Assembly (NCBI GenBank): GCA_002104985.1
Contig: MCGO01000145.1
Span: forward strand, 32,078-96,077
DNA length: 64,000 bases
Source of the DNA: Rhizoclosmatium globosum
Lineage: Eukaryota; Chytridiomycota; Chytridiomycetes; Chytridiales; Chytriomycetaceae
Reading direction: 5' to 3'
Numbering within the stretch: position 1 is the first letter of the stretch; every line of letters starts with the position of its first letter. Positions 23,483-37,548 of the stretch are shown here, piece after piece. Below the pieces are notes generated by a model. It had not been told where the DNA came from. It was given only the letters and a program-made list of their open reading frames with translations, and did no database searches. Made by a program: the position numbers and the translations under genes.

Positions 23483-24877
23483 ATGGGCTTCTTCGACACA
23501 CTCAACCAGGCCCGTACTCAAGTCTACGTCATCTCCTTCGTCTGTTTCCTCTGTCCAGGAATGTTCAACGCCTTGAATTCCCTTCCAACTGCTGGTCCAT
23601 CTGCTCAGGAAGTCAAGGATAAGCAGAACGCTGCCTTGTACTTGTGATTCGCCATCATGGGTCTCCTTGCGGGTGGTCTCAACAACATTCTTGGACCACG
23701 CATTCTCGCAGCAATTGGGGGGACAGGTTACGCTATCTACGCTGCTGCTCAATACAATATCTTCAAGGCTCAGGGTGGTAACGATTCTGCTCCAATTCCA
23801 GATTCCGCCAACACTTTCTCCATCTTCTCTGGTGCTTACATTGGTCTCTGTGCCGGTATGCTCTGGGCTGCGCAGGGTCAGATTTGTTTGACTTACCCAA
23901 CTGAGTCTCAGAAGGGTACTTTCTTTGCTACTTTCTGGGTCATCTTCAACTTGGGAGCTGTACTCGGTAACACCATCTCTACTGCTCTTTCCTGGGGTGC
24001 CGGTTCTTCAGGAGTTGCCATGAACGACGCTATGTACTTGATCTTCATTGTCCTCATGGCCGGTGGTTCTACTATCGTCGCGTTCCTTATCCAACCACCA
24101 GGCACTATCATTCGTGAAGACCAAACTCAGGTCGAGACCCCACCAACCAACGTCCTCCGTGAATTCGTCGAAGTCCTCAAGCTTTTCACCAACCCAGCCA
24201 TGTTGACCATTTTGATTCCATGTATGTCTTCCAACTGGTTCTACACCTACCAATTTGGTCCATTTGGTGACAACTTCTCTGGTCGTTCCAACGGTCTCAA
24301 GGCAATTTTCTATTGGTTGGCTCAAGCTGCTGGTGCCTGGGTTCTCGGTAACATGTTCTTGGACAACACCAAGTACTCCCGTACGACCCGTGCCTGGACT
24401 GGATGCTACATCATGATCGGTACTACCATCGCTTTCTTTGGAGGAGGTACTGCGTTCCAGTACGCGTCTGATTCCAATGGATGGTTTAAGAAGGGTAACC
24501 ACATTGACGCTGGTGACAACTTTGGTCAGTTCTTTGGTCCATTCATCTTGTACATCTGTTACGGTCTCTACGATGCTTTCTTCCAGGTCTACACCAACTA
24601 CCTCATTGGTGCCATCTCCAACGACTCTGAGACTCTCTCTCGTTATGCTGGTTTCTACAAGGGTACTCAATCTGGCGCTGGTGGTATCTCTTGGGCCTTG
24701 AACGGTTTCGTCTTTACCACTGATAAGGGTAACAAGTTATCTGCTACCACCCAGTTCTGGGTTATGGTTATTCCATGTATCGTGTCTCTCTTTTTCTTTG
24801 CCATTTTCTGTAAGGTCTTTGTTAAGGACACCACTGATGACAGCGTTGAGGAAGGCTCTTCTATCAAGTCGCACTAA
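23483..24877 (+). CDS. UNC93-like MFS transporter with an in-frame TGA at codon 55
   Basis: A single 464-codon exon encodes a fungal UNC93-like (DUF895) major-facilitator protein with about 11-12 helices. Family features include FLCPGMFNALNSL in helix 1, GGLNNILGPR, and the strongly conserved WAAQGQICLTYPTESQKG. Position 23645-23647 is TGA, inside the end of the first conserved block, with perfect homology continuing on both sides in the same frame. No intron of suitable phase removes it. Internal initiation at 23657 would lose the first helix. Codon use is otherwise like that of highly expressed neighbours. Membrane function (ion or small-molecule transport) is inferred from the family only. 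Confidence 0.78.
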
Positions 24878-24933
24878 AAACAGTTTGCCTGGCTCTTGAT
24901 TTTGTATGTCTATGTTAGAAATCTTATGTTCCG

Positions 24934-24939
24934 AATAAA
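24934..24939 (+). terminator. AATAAA polyadenylation signal of the UNC93-like gene
   Basis: AATAAA 57 bases after the stop codon at 24877. Confidence 0.55.
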
Positions 24940-25255
24940 TTACTCTGGAATATCACTTGTTGCAATTGATGCCTTAATGCGTTCAAACTGTCTATTAGTA
25001 GGCATTTAAGATAGTGTAACATCAATCGTACACAACCCAACTGTTTCTCGTTTATGGTAGCTGAGAGGTTGAATTAACTCAATACCAAACAAACGAGACT
25101 CGAGTATTTCTTAGATTTTCTTCGGATCTATTTTGATTGGGTTCAAATGATCCGGAATTTGAAAATTCATTAAGCCACCCTGACGGCGTGCGAAATGCGC
25201 GATGTAATGACAGAATTTCAAATCTTCGAATTTGATTTCAGATCGGGAAAGACAG

Positions 25256-25261
25256 TATAAA
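25256..25261 (+). promoter_or_regulatory. TATA box of the fasciclin-domain gene
   Basis: TATAAA begins 50 bp before the ATG at 25306 and is followed by a CT-rich short leader, as in strongly expressed fungal genes. Confidence 0.6.
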
Positions 25262-25305
25262 GACTTCCCCTCCGCCCGTCCTCTTTTACAAACACAAAAC
25301 TATCA

Positions 25306-26274
25306 ATGAAGTTCCTAGCCTCCGCCCTCCTCGCCTCTGTTGTCTCTGCCGCCAGTCTCATTGACACTTTGACCACTGCAAACGCCAACACCTTAATCGC
25401 TTTGGTCAAGACTGCCCCAGCTGTTCTCTCTGCCGTTCCAACCTTCAACGGAACTCTCTTTGCTCCAACTGATGACGCTTTGGCTGCTGTTGTCAAGGCT
25501 GGCTTCAACGCGTCTGACATTGCCGCCCTCACCAACGTGTTGACCTACCACCTCTCTGCTACTGCCTTCTCCGGAGCTTCTTTCGACGGAACTGCATTCC
25601 TCACTACCGTTCAGGGTAACGAGGTCAAGGCTTCTGGCTCCTCTGCCAAGGGAATCAAGGTTTCCTCCGCCTTTGGAACTCCTGACGCCAACGTCGTCAA
25701 GACTTACCCATACGACGGAGGATTCGTTCACGTTGTTGACCAGGTTCTCATCCCACCATCCAACGTTGTTGTCACTGCTAAGGCTGCCAACCTCACTTCC
25801 CTCGTGAACGCGATTGTCACTGCCGGACTTGCTGACACTGTCTCCAAGTTGTCTGGAGTTACTATCCTTGCCCCAACTAACGCTGCCTTCGACGCGATCG
25901 CTGATGTGGCCAAGACTCTTACTGTCGAACAGTTGAAACAAGTCTTGTTGCTCCACGTCTTGCCAGGAATCATTCACTCTACTGACATTGTCAAGGCCAA
26001 GAGTATTCCAGCTGCTGCCACCAGTGCCACTGGTCAAACTTTGAACATTACTTTCGACGGAACCAACGTTTTGGCTTCTGGTGCTGGTAACAAGGCTGCT
26101 GCTAAGGTTCTTGTTGCCGATGTCCTTGCTGACAAGGTCCTCGTTCACGTCATTGACACTGTCTTGTTGCCTGGTGCTGCCCCAGCCTACGCGACCACTG
26201 GCCTCAAGGTTGGTTCTGCCTCTGGTGCAGTTCTTGGAGTTGCCAGCGTCTTGGTTGCCGCTTTGGTCATGTAA
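25306..26274 (+). CDS. Secreted GPI-anchored protein with two fasciclin (FAS1) domains
   Basis: An intron-free 322-residue protein. It opens with a signal peptide (MKFLASALLASVVSA). Two FAS1 domains follow, at about residues 18-150 and 152-285. Each shows the FAS1 H1-like box (LFAPTDDALAAV; ILAPTNAAFDAI) and a late conserved helix around VHVVDQVLIP and VHVIDTVLLP. The C-terminus (GAVLGVASVLVAALVM) looks like a GPI signal. FAS1 proteins act in cell adhesion and surface binding. A TATA box, short leader, strong codon bias and nearby AATAAA suggest high expression. Confidence 0.93.
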   Translation: MKFLASALLASVVSAASLIDTLTTANANTLIALVKTAPAVLSAVPTFNGTLFAPTDDALAAVVKAGFNASDIAALTNVLTYHLSATAFSGASFDGTAFLTTVQGNEVKASGSSAKGIKVSSAFGTPDANVVKTYPYDGGFVHVVDQVLIPPSNVVVTAKAANLTSLVNAIVTAGLADTVSKLSGVTILAPTNAAFDAIADVAKTLTVEQLKQVLLLHVLPGIIHSTDIVKAKSIPAAATSATGQTLNITFDGTNVLASGAGNKAAAKVLVADVLADKVLVHVIDTVLLPGAAPAYATTGLKVGSASGAVLGVASVLVAALVM

Positions 26275-26309
26275 ACCAAACTGTTTGTATAGATATTCGT
26301 TTTCGTTTC

Positions 26310-26315
26310 AATAAA
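26310..26315 (+). terminator. AATAAA polyadenylation signal of the fasciclin gene
   Basis: AATAAA 36 bases after the fasciclin stop codon. Confidence 0.55.
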
Positions 26316-26382
26316 CTTGTACTTTCTGGTTAATACTGAATTTAATCTCAACAAGAGTTGTACGAAATTTCGTTTGTCAAGG

Positions 26383-26454
26383 GGCCTTATGGTCTAGTAG
26401 TATGATTCTCGCTTTGGGTGCGAGAGGTCCCGGGTTCAATTCCCGGTGAGGCCC
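26383..26454 (+). tRNA. tRNA-Pro (anticodon TGG)
   Basis: A 72-nt cloverleaf with acceptor GGCCTTA/TGAGGCC. The anticodon stem CTCGC/GCGAG encloses the loop TTTGGGT (anticodon TGG), and the T-arm is GGGTTCAATTCCC. A T4 Pol III terminator follows directly. A near-identical copy lies on the minus strand at 47795-47866. Confidence 0.95.
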
Positions 26455-26617
26455 TTTTGCGCTTTTTTCCTTTATATTTACACAAAGCCAGGCCACCACG
26501 GGAAGAAGCCGACAGAATTGCGCTATTTTGAACAAGAAGTGAGGCCTGCGGTTGATTTGTGTCGATTTGGAGTTCCCTTTTTCAGACGATGAAAAACAAA
26601 CCAAGTAAGAAAAGAAA

Positions 26618-26960
26618 ATGCTCTTCTACTCGTTCTTCAAAACACTTGTTGGGCAGCCAGTCGTTGTTGAGCTCAAGAATGATCTGAGCATTCAAGGCAT
26701 TCTTGTGTCTGTGGACCAGTTCCTCAACATTAAGCTTGATGATATCCGAGTGACCGACGAGAAGCGGTTTCCTCACATGGTTTGTGCACTATCTCCTTGC
26801 CCAACCAACCAACCAACTGAGTCGCCGTTCTTGCTAGATGAGTGTCAAGAACTGTTTCATCCGTGGCTCAGTCGTGCGCTATGTCCAGCTTCCAGCCGCC
26901 GCAGTTGACACGGCCCTGCTTCAGGATGCAACTCGTAGGGAAAACGCTGCGGAGAAATGA
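26618..26960 (+). CDS. LSM2: U6 snRNA-associated Sm-like protein LSm2
   Basis: Two exons (26618-26779 and 26838-26960, 58-nt intron) encode 94 residues almost collinear with LSm2 of other eukaryotes. The protein begins MLFYSFFKTLVGQPVVVELK (Sm1 motif) and has SVKNCFIRGSVVRYVQLP (Sm2 motif) near the end. LSm2 is a subunit of the LSm2-8 ring that binds the U6 snRNA 3' end and of the LSm1-7 ring in mRNA decay. The intron joins the HM and MSVK codons in phase 0. Confidence 0.97.
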
Positions 26961-27166
26961 TAACCTTTTACTTCTACTTCTGGATACCTTCTACATGTTG
27001 CTCAACGGGACACCGTACTACTGATGAATAAACCATGTGTACATTCTGCACCTCCCAACGCTTCTCGATGGACTCCAAATAGTCACAGTTTCTGCATACT
27101 ACAGATTACAGCAAACTCTAGTGTATGTTTATTGGAAGCGGGGATGAAACTCAATCTTGACTGCGC

Positions 27167-27908
27167 TCATTCAAAGTAACACCCAAACACAATCGCAACA
27201 GCAAACAAATGCGCCTAAAAGAGATTGGAAGCTTAATATCTGTTGGAGATGGGTTGGTTGATGGGACTTACGTTTCTGAAGGAAGCTGATGTGTATGTGT
27301 CGGTCGTAGTATCCCACAGTGAACGTGACGCTACACGAATTCCCTGCCCTTTGAACTCCCCAATCGTTACATCTACGACAATCTTGTATCGCTCGTATTC
27401 CAGTTCTGTTCGTTTGTCCGGTTAGCTACAACTGTATCCAAAAATTCCCACTCAACTCTTCACGGCAGCCAAAATCTCATTCCCGATCTTTGCTGAGAGA
27501 ACAGGTACCTTCTCGGGGTCATACTTGGCCTTTTTGAGTGTATTTTGCAGAATTTCGTCTACGATTTTCTTCACAGGTGCGCTTTGAAACCTGTTATTAT
27601 CAGTAGAAAGTAAGGTTATTTTTGTTGTAAACAATCAGAGTTGAGAGGTCCAAATCCTGAACGTCTGACACGACAGTCTGACACGACACATACTTGCGGT
27701 CTGGTTTCATCTTATACGTGTTTTCATATACAAGCGCGTTCGACGGTGGAGCTGACTCGGGTGGAGGTGGGGCGGCAGCAGCAGCGGCTGGAGCAGGTGG
27801 GAATGGGTCGTTTCCTTGAGATCCTCCACTCTTCAGATCCATCCGTGACTCTTTCGCAGTTGATGCTGACATTGGAGCGCCTTCAGCAGATCCCCCGCGG
27901 TCAGACAT
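27167..27908 (-). CDS. Tctex-type dynein light chain (TCTEX1D2/DYNLT2B-like)
   Basis: Four exons (27908-27694, 27590-27457, 27405-27272, 27214-27167; introns 103, 51, 57 nt) join in frame to 176 residues. An Ala/Pro-rich N-terminal extension precedes the Tctex-1 domain. The domain has the family markers ENTYKMKPDRKF, YERYKIVVDVTIGE, GQGIRVASRSLWD and a terminal YFE. TCTEX1D2-type chains are components of dynein-2 for intraflagellar transport and of flagellar dyneins. Its presence therefore suggests an organism that makes flagella. The gene is divergent from the RasGEF gene. Confidence 0.88.
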
Positions 27909-28243
27909 ATTGGTAAATTGGTGGGTTGGATAGGGAGTTTTCTGATGGAAGAATTGTCACTCCTATAGGAACACTTTTAAAAGCGGAGCCTGAAAAGACC
28001 AGGACAGGAAAACAAAAGTCAAAATAAATAGAGTAACTACAAGCATTAAGCAGTTTAAATGGTAAAGATGTAATTGTTGGTAAATCTGTTTTTGGTTTGG
28101 TTCACACAATGGAACAAAAGGAAGCTTCATTTTCATTCGCACGCAAGGCTTCACTCCTCTTCATTGAACAATATACCTTTCTTTCATCGCGTTAGAAGAG
28201 TCAGCCGAAACACACACGATCCTGCTGGCTTACATCACCAACT
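27909..28243. promoter_or_regulatory. 335-bp divergent promoter region, dynein light chain / RasGEF
   Basis: Space between two head-to-head start codons. No individual element was identified with confidence. Confidence 0.4.
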
Positions 28244-31181
28244 ATGTCGCTTTCGGAGTCAATAAAGAGGTAAGCGCTTTTCATTTGTTTCCCAGGCGAG
28301 TCTTACCCTTACATATCAATCCCAACTGTCTTGTGTTCTTCAGCCCCCAACAAAAGGTGACCAACGTCCTTAAAACTGCCGACCAACAACTCTATCTCCG
28401 CGTGCATATCTCCGATGCAGGATCCACAGTGATTCCTGTCTCCGAATCCATGACTCTGACCGAAATCCTCCTCGCTGTTTGCTTGAAACGCGGTTTACCT
28501 GCTTCAACCCTCAAACTCTCTGTCGTCTACAAAACCGGTACCGAAGAAAGTGAAGTTGATCAGTCGCGAACATTTGGGGACTTTAAAAACGTGGATTACA
28601 TCAAGATTATAAACAAAAGTACAAGTAAATACTTGACTGAGAGTATCTTGAACTTGAGTGGGTGTAATATTGGATCAATGGAAAGTGTGAACGTGTTGGC
28701 AAAGGGGAAAAGTAAGGAAGACATTCGGTCGGGAATGTTTCCAAAGACAAGAAGTGCGTTTACTACATCGTCGGGGCAAGGAAGTCAAGATGAAAGGGGG
28801 ACGAGCAGTCCGTCATTACTAAAGAAAATCGGAATCGCGGCCGTGGAAATCTTTGGACAAGTTGAAGTCAAAGAGCCTTCTCAAGACGGAAGCGATGTGT
28901 CTGACACTAAAATTTACCCACACCGAATGTCGAATGGCTCTGCATCAATCTCATCTGGTGGCTTGGATTCCGACCGTCGCTTATCTTTGGCCCAAACCCA
29001 ATCTCAACTGAGCCAACCTCAAAACCAATCGTTTTATTTGGCATCCCGTAAGTCATCATTCGTGAATATCACTCCACAGCAAAGCGCTATTTCCTTCAAT
29101 GCAACGTTGGACAAACTCGAACGAGACAGTAATACACCGTGAGTTAATTCATTTCACTATTTCTCTATAATTAACACAGCCGATTACAGAAAACCTGACT
29201 TCCTTACAAAAGAAGGTGCAACACTCAAACAGCTTGCTGTTCGAGTGAACCGGTCCCGAGCAAACACCGACGGTATCCAGGAAGTCCATAAACGCGGAAG
29301 TATCGACAGCAACTCCATCCTTGCGGACGACAAACCTGACAAACAATACGTCAACCTGATTGTAACGCTTCCCAACTTCCGTAGCGTCACTATCCGTGCA
29401 CCTACAGACCTTCCCATGGACGCCATTTTGAATTTCGTTTGTTCAAAGCACGGTGTTGATTTTGAAACACATACATTTCATCGTAATGATGGAAAGGAGA
29501 TTGTTGTTGAGATGGATAGGACTCTGGGGTATGTCGCGCAGGAGCTTAAGATTGAGGAGGTGTTTATTGTTCCTGAGGATAAGATATATCGGTCTACGTA
29601 TCTAAGCGAGGACGGAAATGATGTTATGATGTTGCAGACGATTCAAGGACGGTGAGTCAGCGGTTGGGAGGTTTTACTTTGCTTACTAAATTTTGCACAA
29701 TAGACTGCAAGTCATGGCTGGAACTCCGCAGAAGCTTATTGCTCGTTTAACTGATGAGGAGGGAAAGAGTGAGTAAAAGTTTAGTGTTGTTTGAAAAGGT
29801 TCTCATCACTAAAACAGATGACCATGACTTCATCGAGACTTTCTTACTGACGTTTCGATACTTTATGCCAGCTGATGAATGTTTCAGACATGTTGTGTCA
29901 AGATATAACTGTGTTCCACCCAGCAATCCAACTGAAGACGACTTGGCATTTTACAACAAAATGAAACTGCCCATCCAGCAATGGTATGAGTGTTATTAAT
30001 TCAGTTTAAGTTGTCTCAATTATCAATTTGAAGCGTCGCAAGTATACTGGAAGTATGGGCTGCGGGTCATTGGCACGACTTCGCCCTCAGTTCCGAATTG
30101 AAAGCAAACTTGATCCAAATGGCACAAGAATTCATGTACAACGATGACATTAGCATTCGATCACATACCCCAAGGCTACTGGATATCATCGAGAAACAGG
30201 TTTGTTTGGCCCAACAGTCATCGCCCTAGTTCTCATTCAAATCCAACTAGACACATAAGTACGAAGAAATGTACTCATACTACAAAATGGTGGAACGCAA
30301 AGGAAAAGTCCTTGAAAGCATGCTCCTCGAACTCTCCCCAGAAATCTTGAGCCATCAAATATGTATCCACAACTTCAAACTGTTTCGAAACATCCATCCA
30401 ATCGAGTTTCTGCATCAAATATGGGGCAGTGATCGTGAAATGACCCCGTACCTCAACTTCTTTATTGATCGGTTTGATAAGGAGAGTTATTGGGTTGCGA
30501 CAGAAATTGTGATGCAGAAGGATTTGAAGAAGAGGGTGAACGTATTGAAGACGTTTATTCTAACAACAAAGGTGATGTCGGCTTTGCGTTACAAGGAACC
30601 TAAAATTGGTGTTTAAAAATGACAGGCTTGCCAAGAAGCCAATAACTTCTTTTCACTCTTTTCGTTCATGTCTGGACTTGGATTATCACCTGTATCGCGA
30701 TTGAAGAAGACATGGGAAGTAAGTTAATCGAGTTGGAAAAAAATGCTTGATTCTGATCATTGAACAAGGCACTTCCTGATAAAGCAAAGCAAGTCTATGA
30801 GGAGCTGGAAAAGATTATTGACCCATCAAGAAATATGAAAAACTATAGAGACTTGTTGGCGAAAGCTGTGCCTCCGATTGTCCCGTTTTTACGTGAGACA
30901 GTTCCTCCTATTGTTGTAACCATTACTGATAGACAATACCAGCAATCTATCTGAAGGATTTAACATTCATGAATGATGGAAACTCAAAAATGGTGGAAGG
31001 AATGATCAACTTTGAAAAGCTCCGAATGATGGGAAACCGAGTCAAGGACATTGTATCCCTCGTAGCTGTGGAATACAAAGGGGCGGCTATGCCACATATT
31101 CAAAACTACATTGCGAAACCGCCTGTTGAAAAGAATATGGCCAAGTTGAAGGAAATGTCACTTGAATGTGAAAAGCCGTGA
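28244..31181 (+). CDS. Ras-family guanine nucleotide exchange factor
   Basis: Ten exons (28244-28269, 28344-29138, 29190-29651, 29704-29768, 29818-29983, 30034-30199, 30251-30571, 30626-30718, 30769-30892, 30943-31181) join in frame to 818 residues. Two ubiquitin-fold Ras-binding-like segments lie at about residues 20-105 and 315-405. A RasGEF_N domain (ETFLLTFRYF; about 445-550) and a CDC25-type RasGEF catalytic domain with NFKLFRNIHPIEFLHQIW and PIYLKDLTFMNDGN follow. It should activate a Ras or Rap GTPase. No cyclic-nucleotide, SH3 or PH domain was seen, so it differs from yeast Cdc25 and from Epac. The last two exons, 5' of the TGA, contain the substrate-facing hairpin region. Confidence 0.92.
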
Positions 31182-31240
31182 TGCGGCTGAGGATTGTTGG
31201 ATTTGGGGAGGAGTTTATATTTGTCTTTATTTAGCATGAA

Positions 31241-31246
31241 AATAAA
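31241..31246 (+). terminator. AATAAA polyadenylation signal of the RasGEF gene
   Basis: AATAAA 59 bases after the RasGEF stop codon. Confidence 0.5.
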
Positions 31247-31485
31247 AGCCTGTTGGTACCGCGTTGTAGAGGCCCAGACTAAATTGGAGAGGGTGAATTC
31301 ACAACACTGCATTGCATCTACAGACAATTCATGCTGAACAGAAGCTCACGGGACTACTGACTCCGACGCAGAACAATAATGTCCACAGCTTAACTCCTGT
31401 TATGGCTCTTTGACAGAAGTGGTGCATAGAGTGGGCAATCACCCAACAACCGTCCAACATAACTCCATCAAAACTGCAACAGGGA

Positions 31486-31557
31486 AGGTCGTACCCGGAT
31501 TCGAACCGGGGTTACTGGTATCAAAAACCAGGGTGATCACCACTACACTATACAACA
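31486..31557 (-). tRNA. tRNA-Gln (anticodon TTG), first acceptor pair mismatched
   Basis: The body closely follows yeast-type tRNA-Gln(TTG): D-arm ATAGTGTAGTGGT, anticodon loop TTTTGAT in stem CTGGT/ACCAG, T-arm CCCCGGTTCGAATCCGGG. The acceptor is TGTTGTA against TACGACC, so positions 2-7 pair (one as G-T) but the first pair would be T-C instead of G-C. It could be a sequence error or a degrading copy. Confidence 0.85.
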
Positions 31558-31917
31558 CTGCTAGCGGAACGGTGTTACTAAATTATGTTTCGACCAACAT
31601 TGTCTTCAGACGTCTGAAGACAAATCCAGGCTAACTGCTAACTCGACGATTGCTTGCTCTATTTAACAGTTATTTTATCGATTTTTGTTGATGGTAGCAG
31701 TGTATTTGGATGTTGTCGTTCTCTGATCAGCTCTCCATACATACATACTTATAGACGAGGCGTTTGTCGCATGTAAGCTGTTAGTTATGTGGTCGCAAGA
31801 ATGCGTCTGTCCTTTAGAACCTACAATGTGTTCTTTGTTGTGATATGTGTAAAAAATACTGAACTGTTGTTTTGTTTTGTTTGTCGAGAAAACTAAACCA
31901 ACTAAAGAAACCAAACG
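31558..31917. other. Intergenic region upstream of DHX35
   Basis: No gene recognised. It would contain the DHX35 promoter on its right side. Confidence 0.4.
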
Positions 31918-34723
<2,806 letters not shown>

Positions 34724-34909
34724 ATGAAGAAGCAGTTGAATTTGGCTATATTCGTTTGATGCAATCATGTCTACTGGGCATTCGAAATTGACTCTTCTTG
34801 AAAAGACCAACTCCCATCGCAACAAACTAACCAAGCTTACTTCCCCAAGGACTGAACAAGGAATGAAACAAAAACAGAAGAAGAAAAAAGAACGGAAGAA
34901 GAGAAACTT

Positions 34910-37336
34910 TTAAATTTTCGGTGAGTTGGGTGCTTTGATTGTTGGTGCCTTCTTCCCAACGCCTCCTGCTGTGCTGGACAAGGTTCCAAAGACGGGAGCT
35001 GCAGGTGCTGGAGCTGATTTTCCGTCTCTCATGGGTGGAAGCTTCTCGTTGTCTTTATCAGCATGTTTGGCTTGTTCGAAGGAACTGATGGCTGTTTTTA
35101 TCCATATTAGCAACCAATTCATATCGAGCATCAGAAAACTAACCGTTTTTAATTCCTTCTGCTCCTAACGCCAAAGAACCAGCGGGTAAGTGGTCTGTTC
35201 CCATCAATCCCTTAAGTTCCGAAATCTTTTCCTTTTCTTCACTGTATTCAAAGAGGTGATGAGAACAAAATCTGAGACGAATAAAGAGTCGCTCACCGCA
35301 AGACGTTGAAGACACGCGCCATTCGTCCGACAGCCATGATCTTGTTCTTGATGACTTTTTTCCTTTCTTCGGCTTCAGAGACTAGTTCACATGGTTACTT
35401 CAGAGGAAACATAATTGGTATAGACTCACTGTCTTCCAAGTTGGTGCTTTCGTCTTCCAGCTCTTCCTTGCTGCAGATTGCCAAAATAGAGAGTAACATA
35501 TCAGTAACTATCATAAAGAGCGTAAGAACTATTGAACGACAGAAAACGAAGGCAGACTCAACTCTTTTCACCAACAAACGGCAAAGACCAGGTGAACACA
35601 TCCATAAAGTTGGGCAACCAATACGGGTGAGGACTACAATTAAACTGCCGAATATTCATGACATTATTCTCGTATTTGAGCACCGCCGCCTTATTGTTGT
35701 ACACATCCAAATAATTCGGCGCCGAAAAGATTGTAATCACAGACGGGAACCCAGTCGTTCGAGTTTTCCTATACATTCTGTACCCAGCGTCTTGCGCTTC
35801 ATGCGCACGAATGATGGAAAGCAACCCATTCTTTTCGAGGAACGCACATGCAGCGTGGTATGAGAAGAAGTACGAGCATCCTCGTACGCCGTTGTGGACA
35901 AAGAATTCGTTTGTGCGCTCTTGACCGAAATCTTCGAGGGGGTCGGCCCAGAGGAGGTCGCACATGATTCCGTGGGTGGGTGGTTCGCGGAAACGGTTTA
36001 CCTAAATGCAGTGTTTAGGATAGGAGTAGAAGTGATTTTGATGAGACGTACAGCTCTTAAGTCGTCTAAGGTTTGGAGTTCGGGGGAAAGTCCTCCATGA
36101 ATACACAAAAACTGTTTGTTCATTACAGCTCCCAATGGCAAGGCACAGAAACTTTCGAGGCACGCTTCGTAGATTTTCTCCGAGTATTTGTGTTTGCCTT
36201 TGATCGCAATCAGTAAACCCAGACTGTCAGACTCAGCGACTTACATTCCAACTTGAAAGTGAAATAGTCTGTCAAGTGCCTGCACTCGTGGTTTCCACGC
36301 AACAAGAAGACACTTTCGGGATACCATATTTTTATACTCCAAAGGTAAAGAACGCACTTGTATGATGGTGTGAGTGAAGTTGGCAGTTTAAAGGAGGATC
36401 TCACCTCAATCGAAAAGTATCCACGATCGACGTAGTCTCCCAAAAACAAGTAACGAGTAGTTGCTGGATCACCACCTACTTCGAACAGCTTCACGAGATC
36501 AAAGAATTGGCCGTGGACGTCACCACAAACTGTTTGGGAATGGTTCGACAATTAGTTCAAACCCGTTCCACCCAGTTTTGGCGACACAATATCCTTCTCG
36601 TGTTGTACTCAATATTGCGCATTTCAGAAGCAGAGGAAGTGTAGGGACAGAGGGTCGATGATAATTACCAGTAATCGGTGCAGCAACATCCAACAACGTA
36701 GGCTCCTTCTTCAAAATCTCAGTTCCCTTTCCAATAATATACAACGCTTGTTCCTCCGTCAAGCGTCCTTCCTTCAGAAAGTGCGATTTCAGGAATGCAA
36801 GATCCGGCTTTGATGGATCCTTTTGCGAAAAGAATTGGGCTGAGGTTGGGAGAAATACTGCAGGTGCTTCGACATCTGAAATATTCAAGATGTTAAGTTT
36901 GTGTGTGTGTGTCTGTGAGTGTAAGTAGGTGCATCCAGCCCCCCATATCCATTCAAAACAACATTGGCTGGAGATCCTTCTTCGATACTATCATCCTTAG
37001 CTATCTTTGAACATCAAAGAACGGGTGATCTGAGGTCGAGACACGCGCTACAGGCATCCAACCCCCTCAATCCCGTCCCTCACCACCAACCACCAACCAC
37101 CAACCACTACCCTACCCTAAACCACCCAGTCCAACCACGAAGCCCACCCAAACAACAACGACCAACTAAAAAGTACCTTTAATGATCCGCTCCCTCGTGG
37201 ACACCTTCTCTCCAGTATCAAGATAAAACACGGTAAAGTCAATGTCCTTTCGCGGTCCCGTCTTTGGCTTGATTGCTTTTGCGAGAACGGCCACGTGCGC
37301 CTCTTCTTCGGCCGTCAGCTGCTTTCCCGAACTCAT
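34910..37336 (-). CDS. CNA1: Calcineurin A, Ca2+/calmodulin-dependent Ser/Thr phosphatase catalytic subunit
   Basis: The metallophosphatase motifs GDVHGQF, GDYVDRG and RGNHECRHL supply the binuclear metal site. The specific calcineurin features follow: DPLEDFGQE and [13 protein letters not shown], the [19 protein letters not shown] block, a calcineurin B-binding helix, and a calmodulin-binding segment ([16 protein letters not shown]). The tail has [13 protein letters not shown] and LGAEGIK. Exons include 37336-37177, 36875-36669, 36529-36405 and one starting at 36356, with others downstream. The first intron is 301 nt. Calcineurin dephosphorylates Crz1/NFAT-type factors in stress and growth responses. 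The C-terminus is Ala/Pro-rich and ends at TAA 34910. Not every downstream exon border was fixed. Confidence 0.94.
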
Positions 37337-37548
37337 TTTAATATTTGCGAATCGATTGTTCCGTTTTTTGTTGAGTTAAACGAAAATTGTTCTCTTTTCT
37401 CCTTTAATTCTTTAATTGTGGTTTTTTTGTAAGAGGCATAGTGATTTGGACGTGAGGTTAATCAGGCTTTAGAGTTAATTCGTAGTTTACTTTTTTTCTT
37501 ATCGCTTTTGGTTATTGCCAAAAACAGTTCATCTCCACTCACTCCAAT
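37337..37548. promoter_or_regulatory. Divergent promoter region, calcineurin A / LRR gene
   Basis: 212 bp separating head-to-head start codons. It is T-rich near the LRR side (37490-37500). Confidence 0.4.

Larger units (their letters stand above)
24878..25305. other. Intergenic/promoter region before the fasciclin gene
   Basis: No coding signal. The proximal promoter with a TATA box lies at its right end (25256-25261). Confidence 0.5.

Noticed and set aside
23645..23647. TGA as selenocysteine or reassigned codon
   Set aside because: TGA ends several conserved proteins here; UNC93-like proteins are not known selenoproteins; no SECIS-like element was sought successfully by eye. Nonsense, error or readthrough are simpler.
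23638..23711. Intron removing the TGA of the UNC93-like gene
   Set aside because: The only GT..AG candidate is 74 nt long, breaks the frame and would delete conserved residues.
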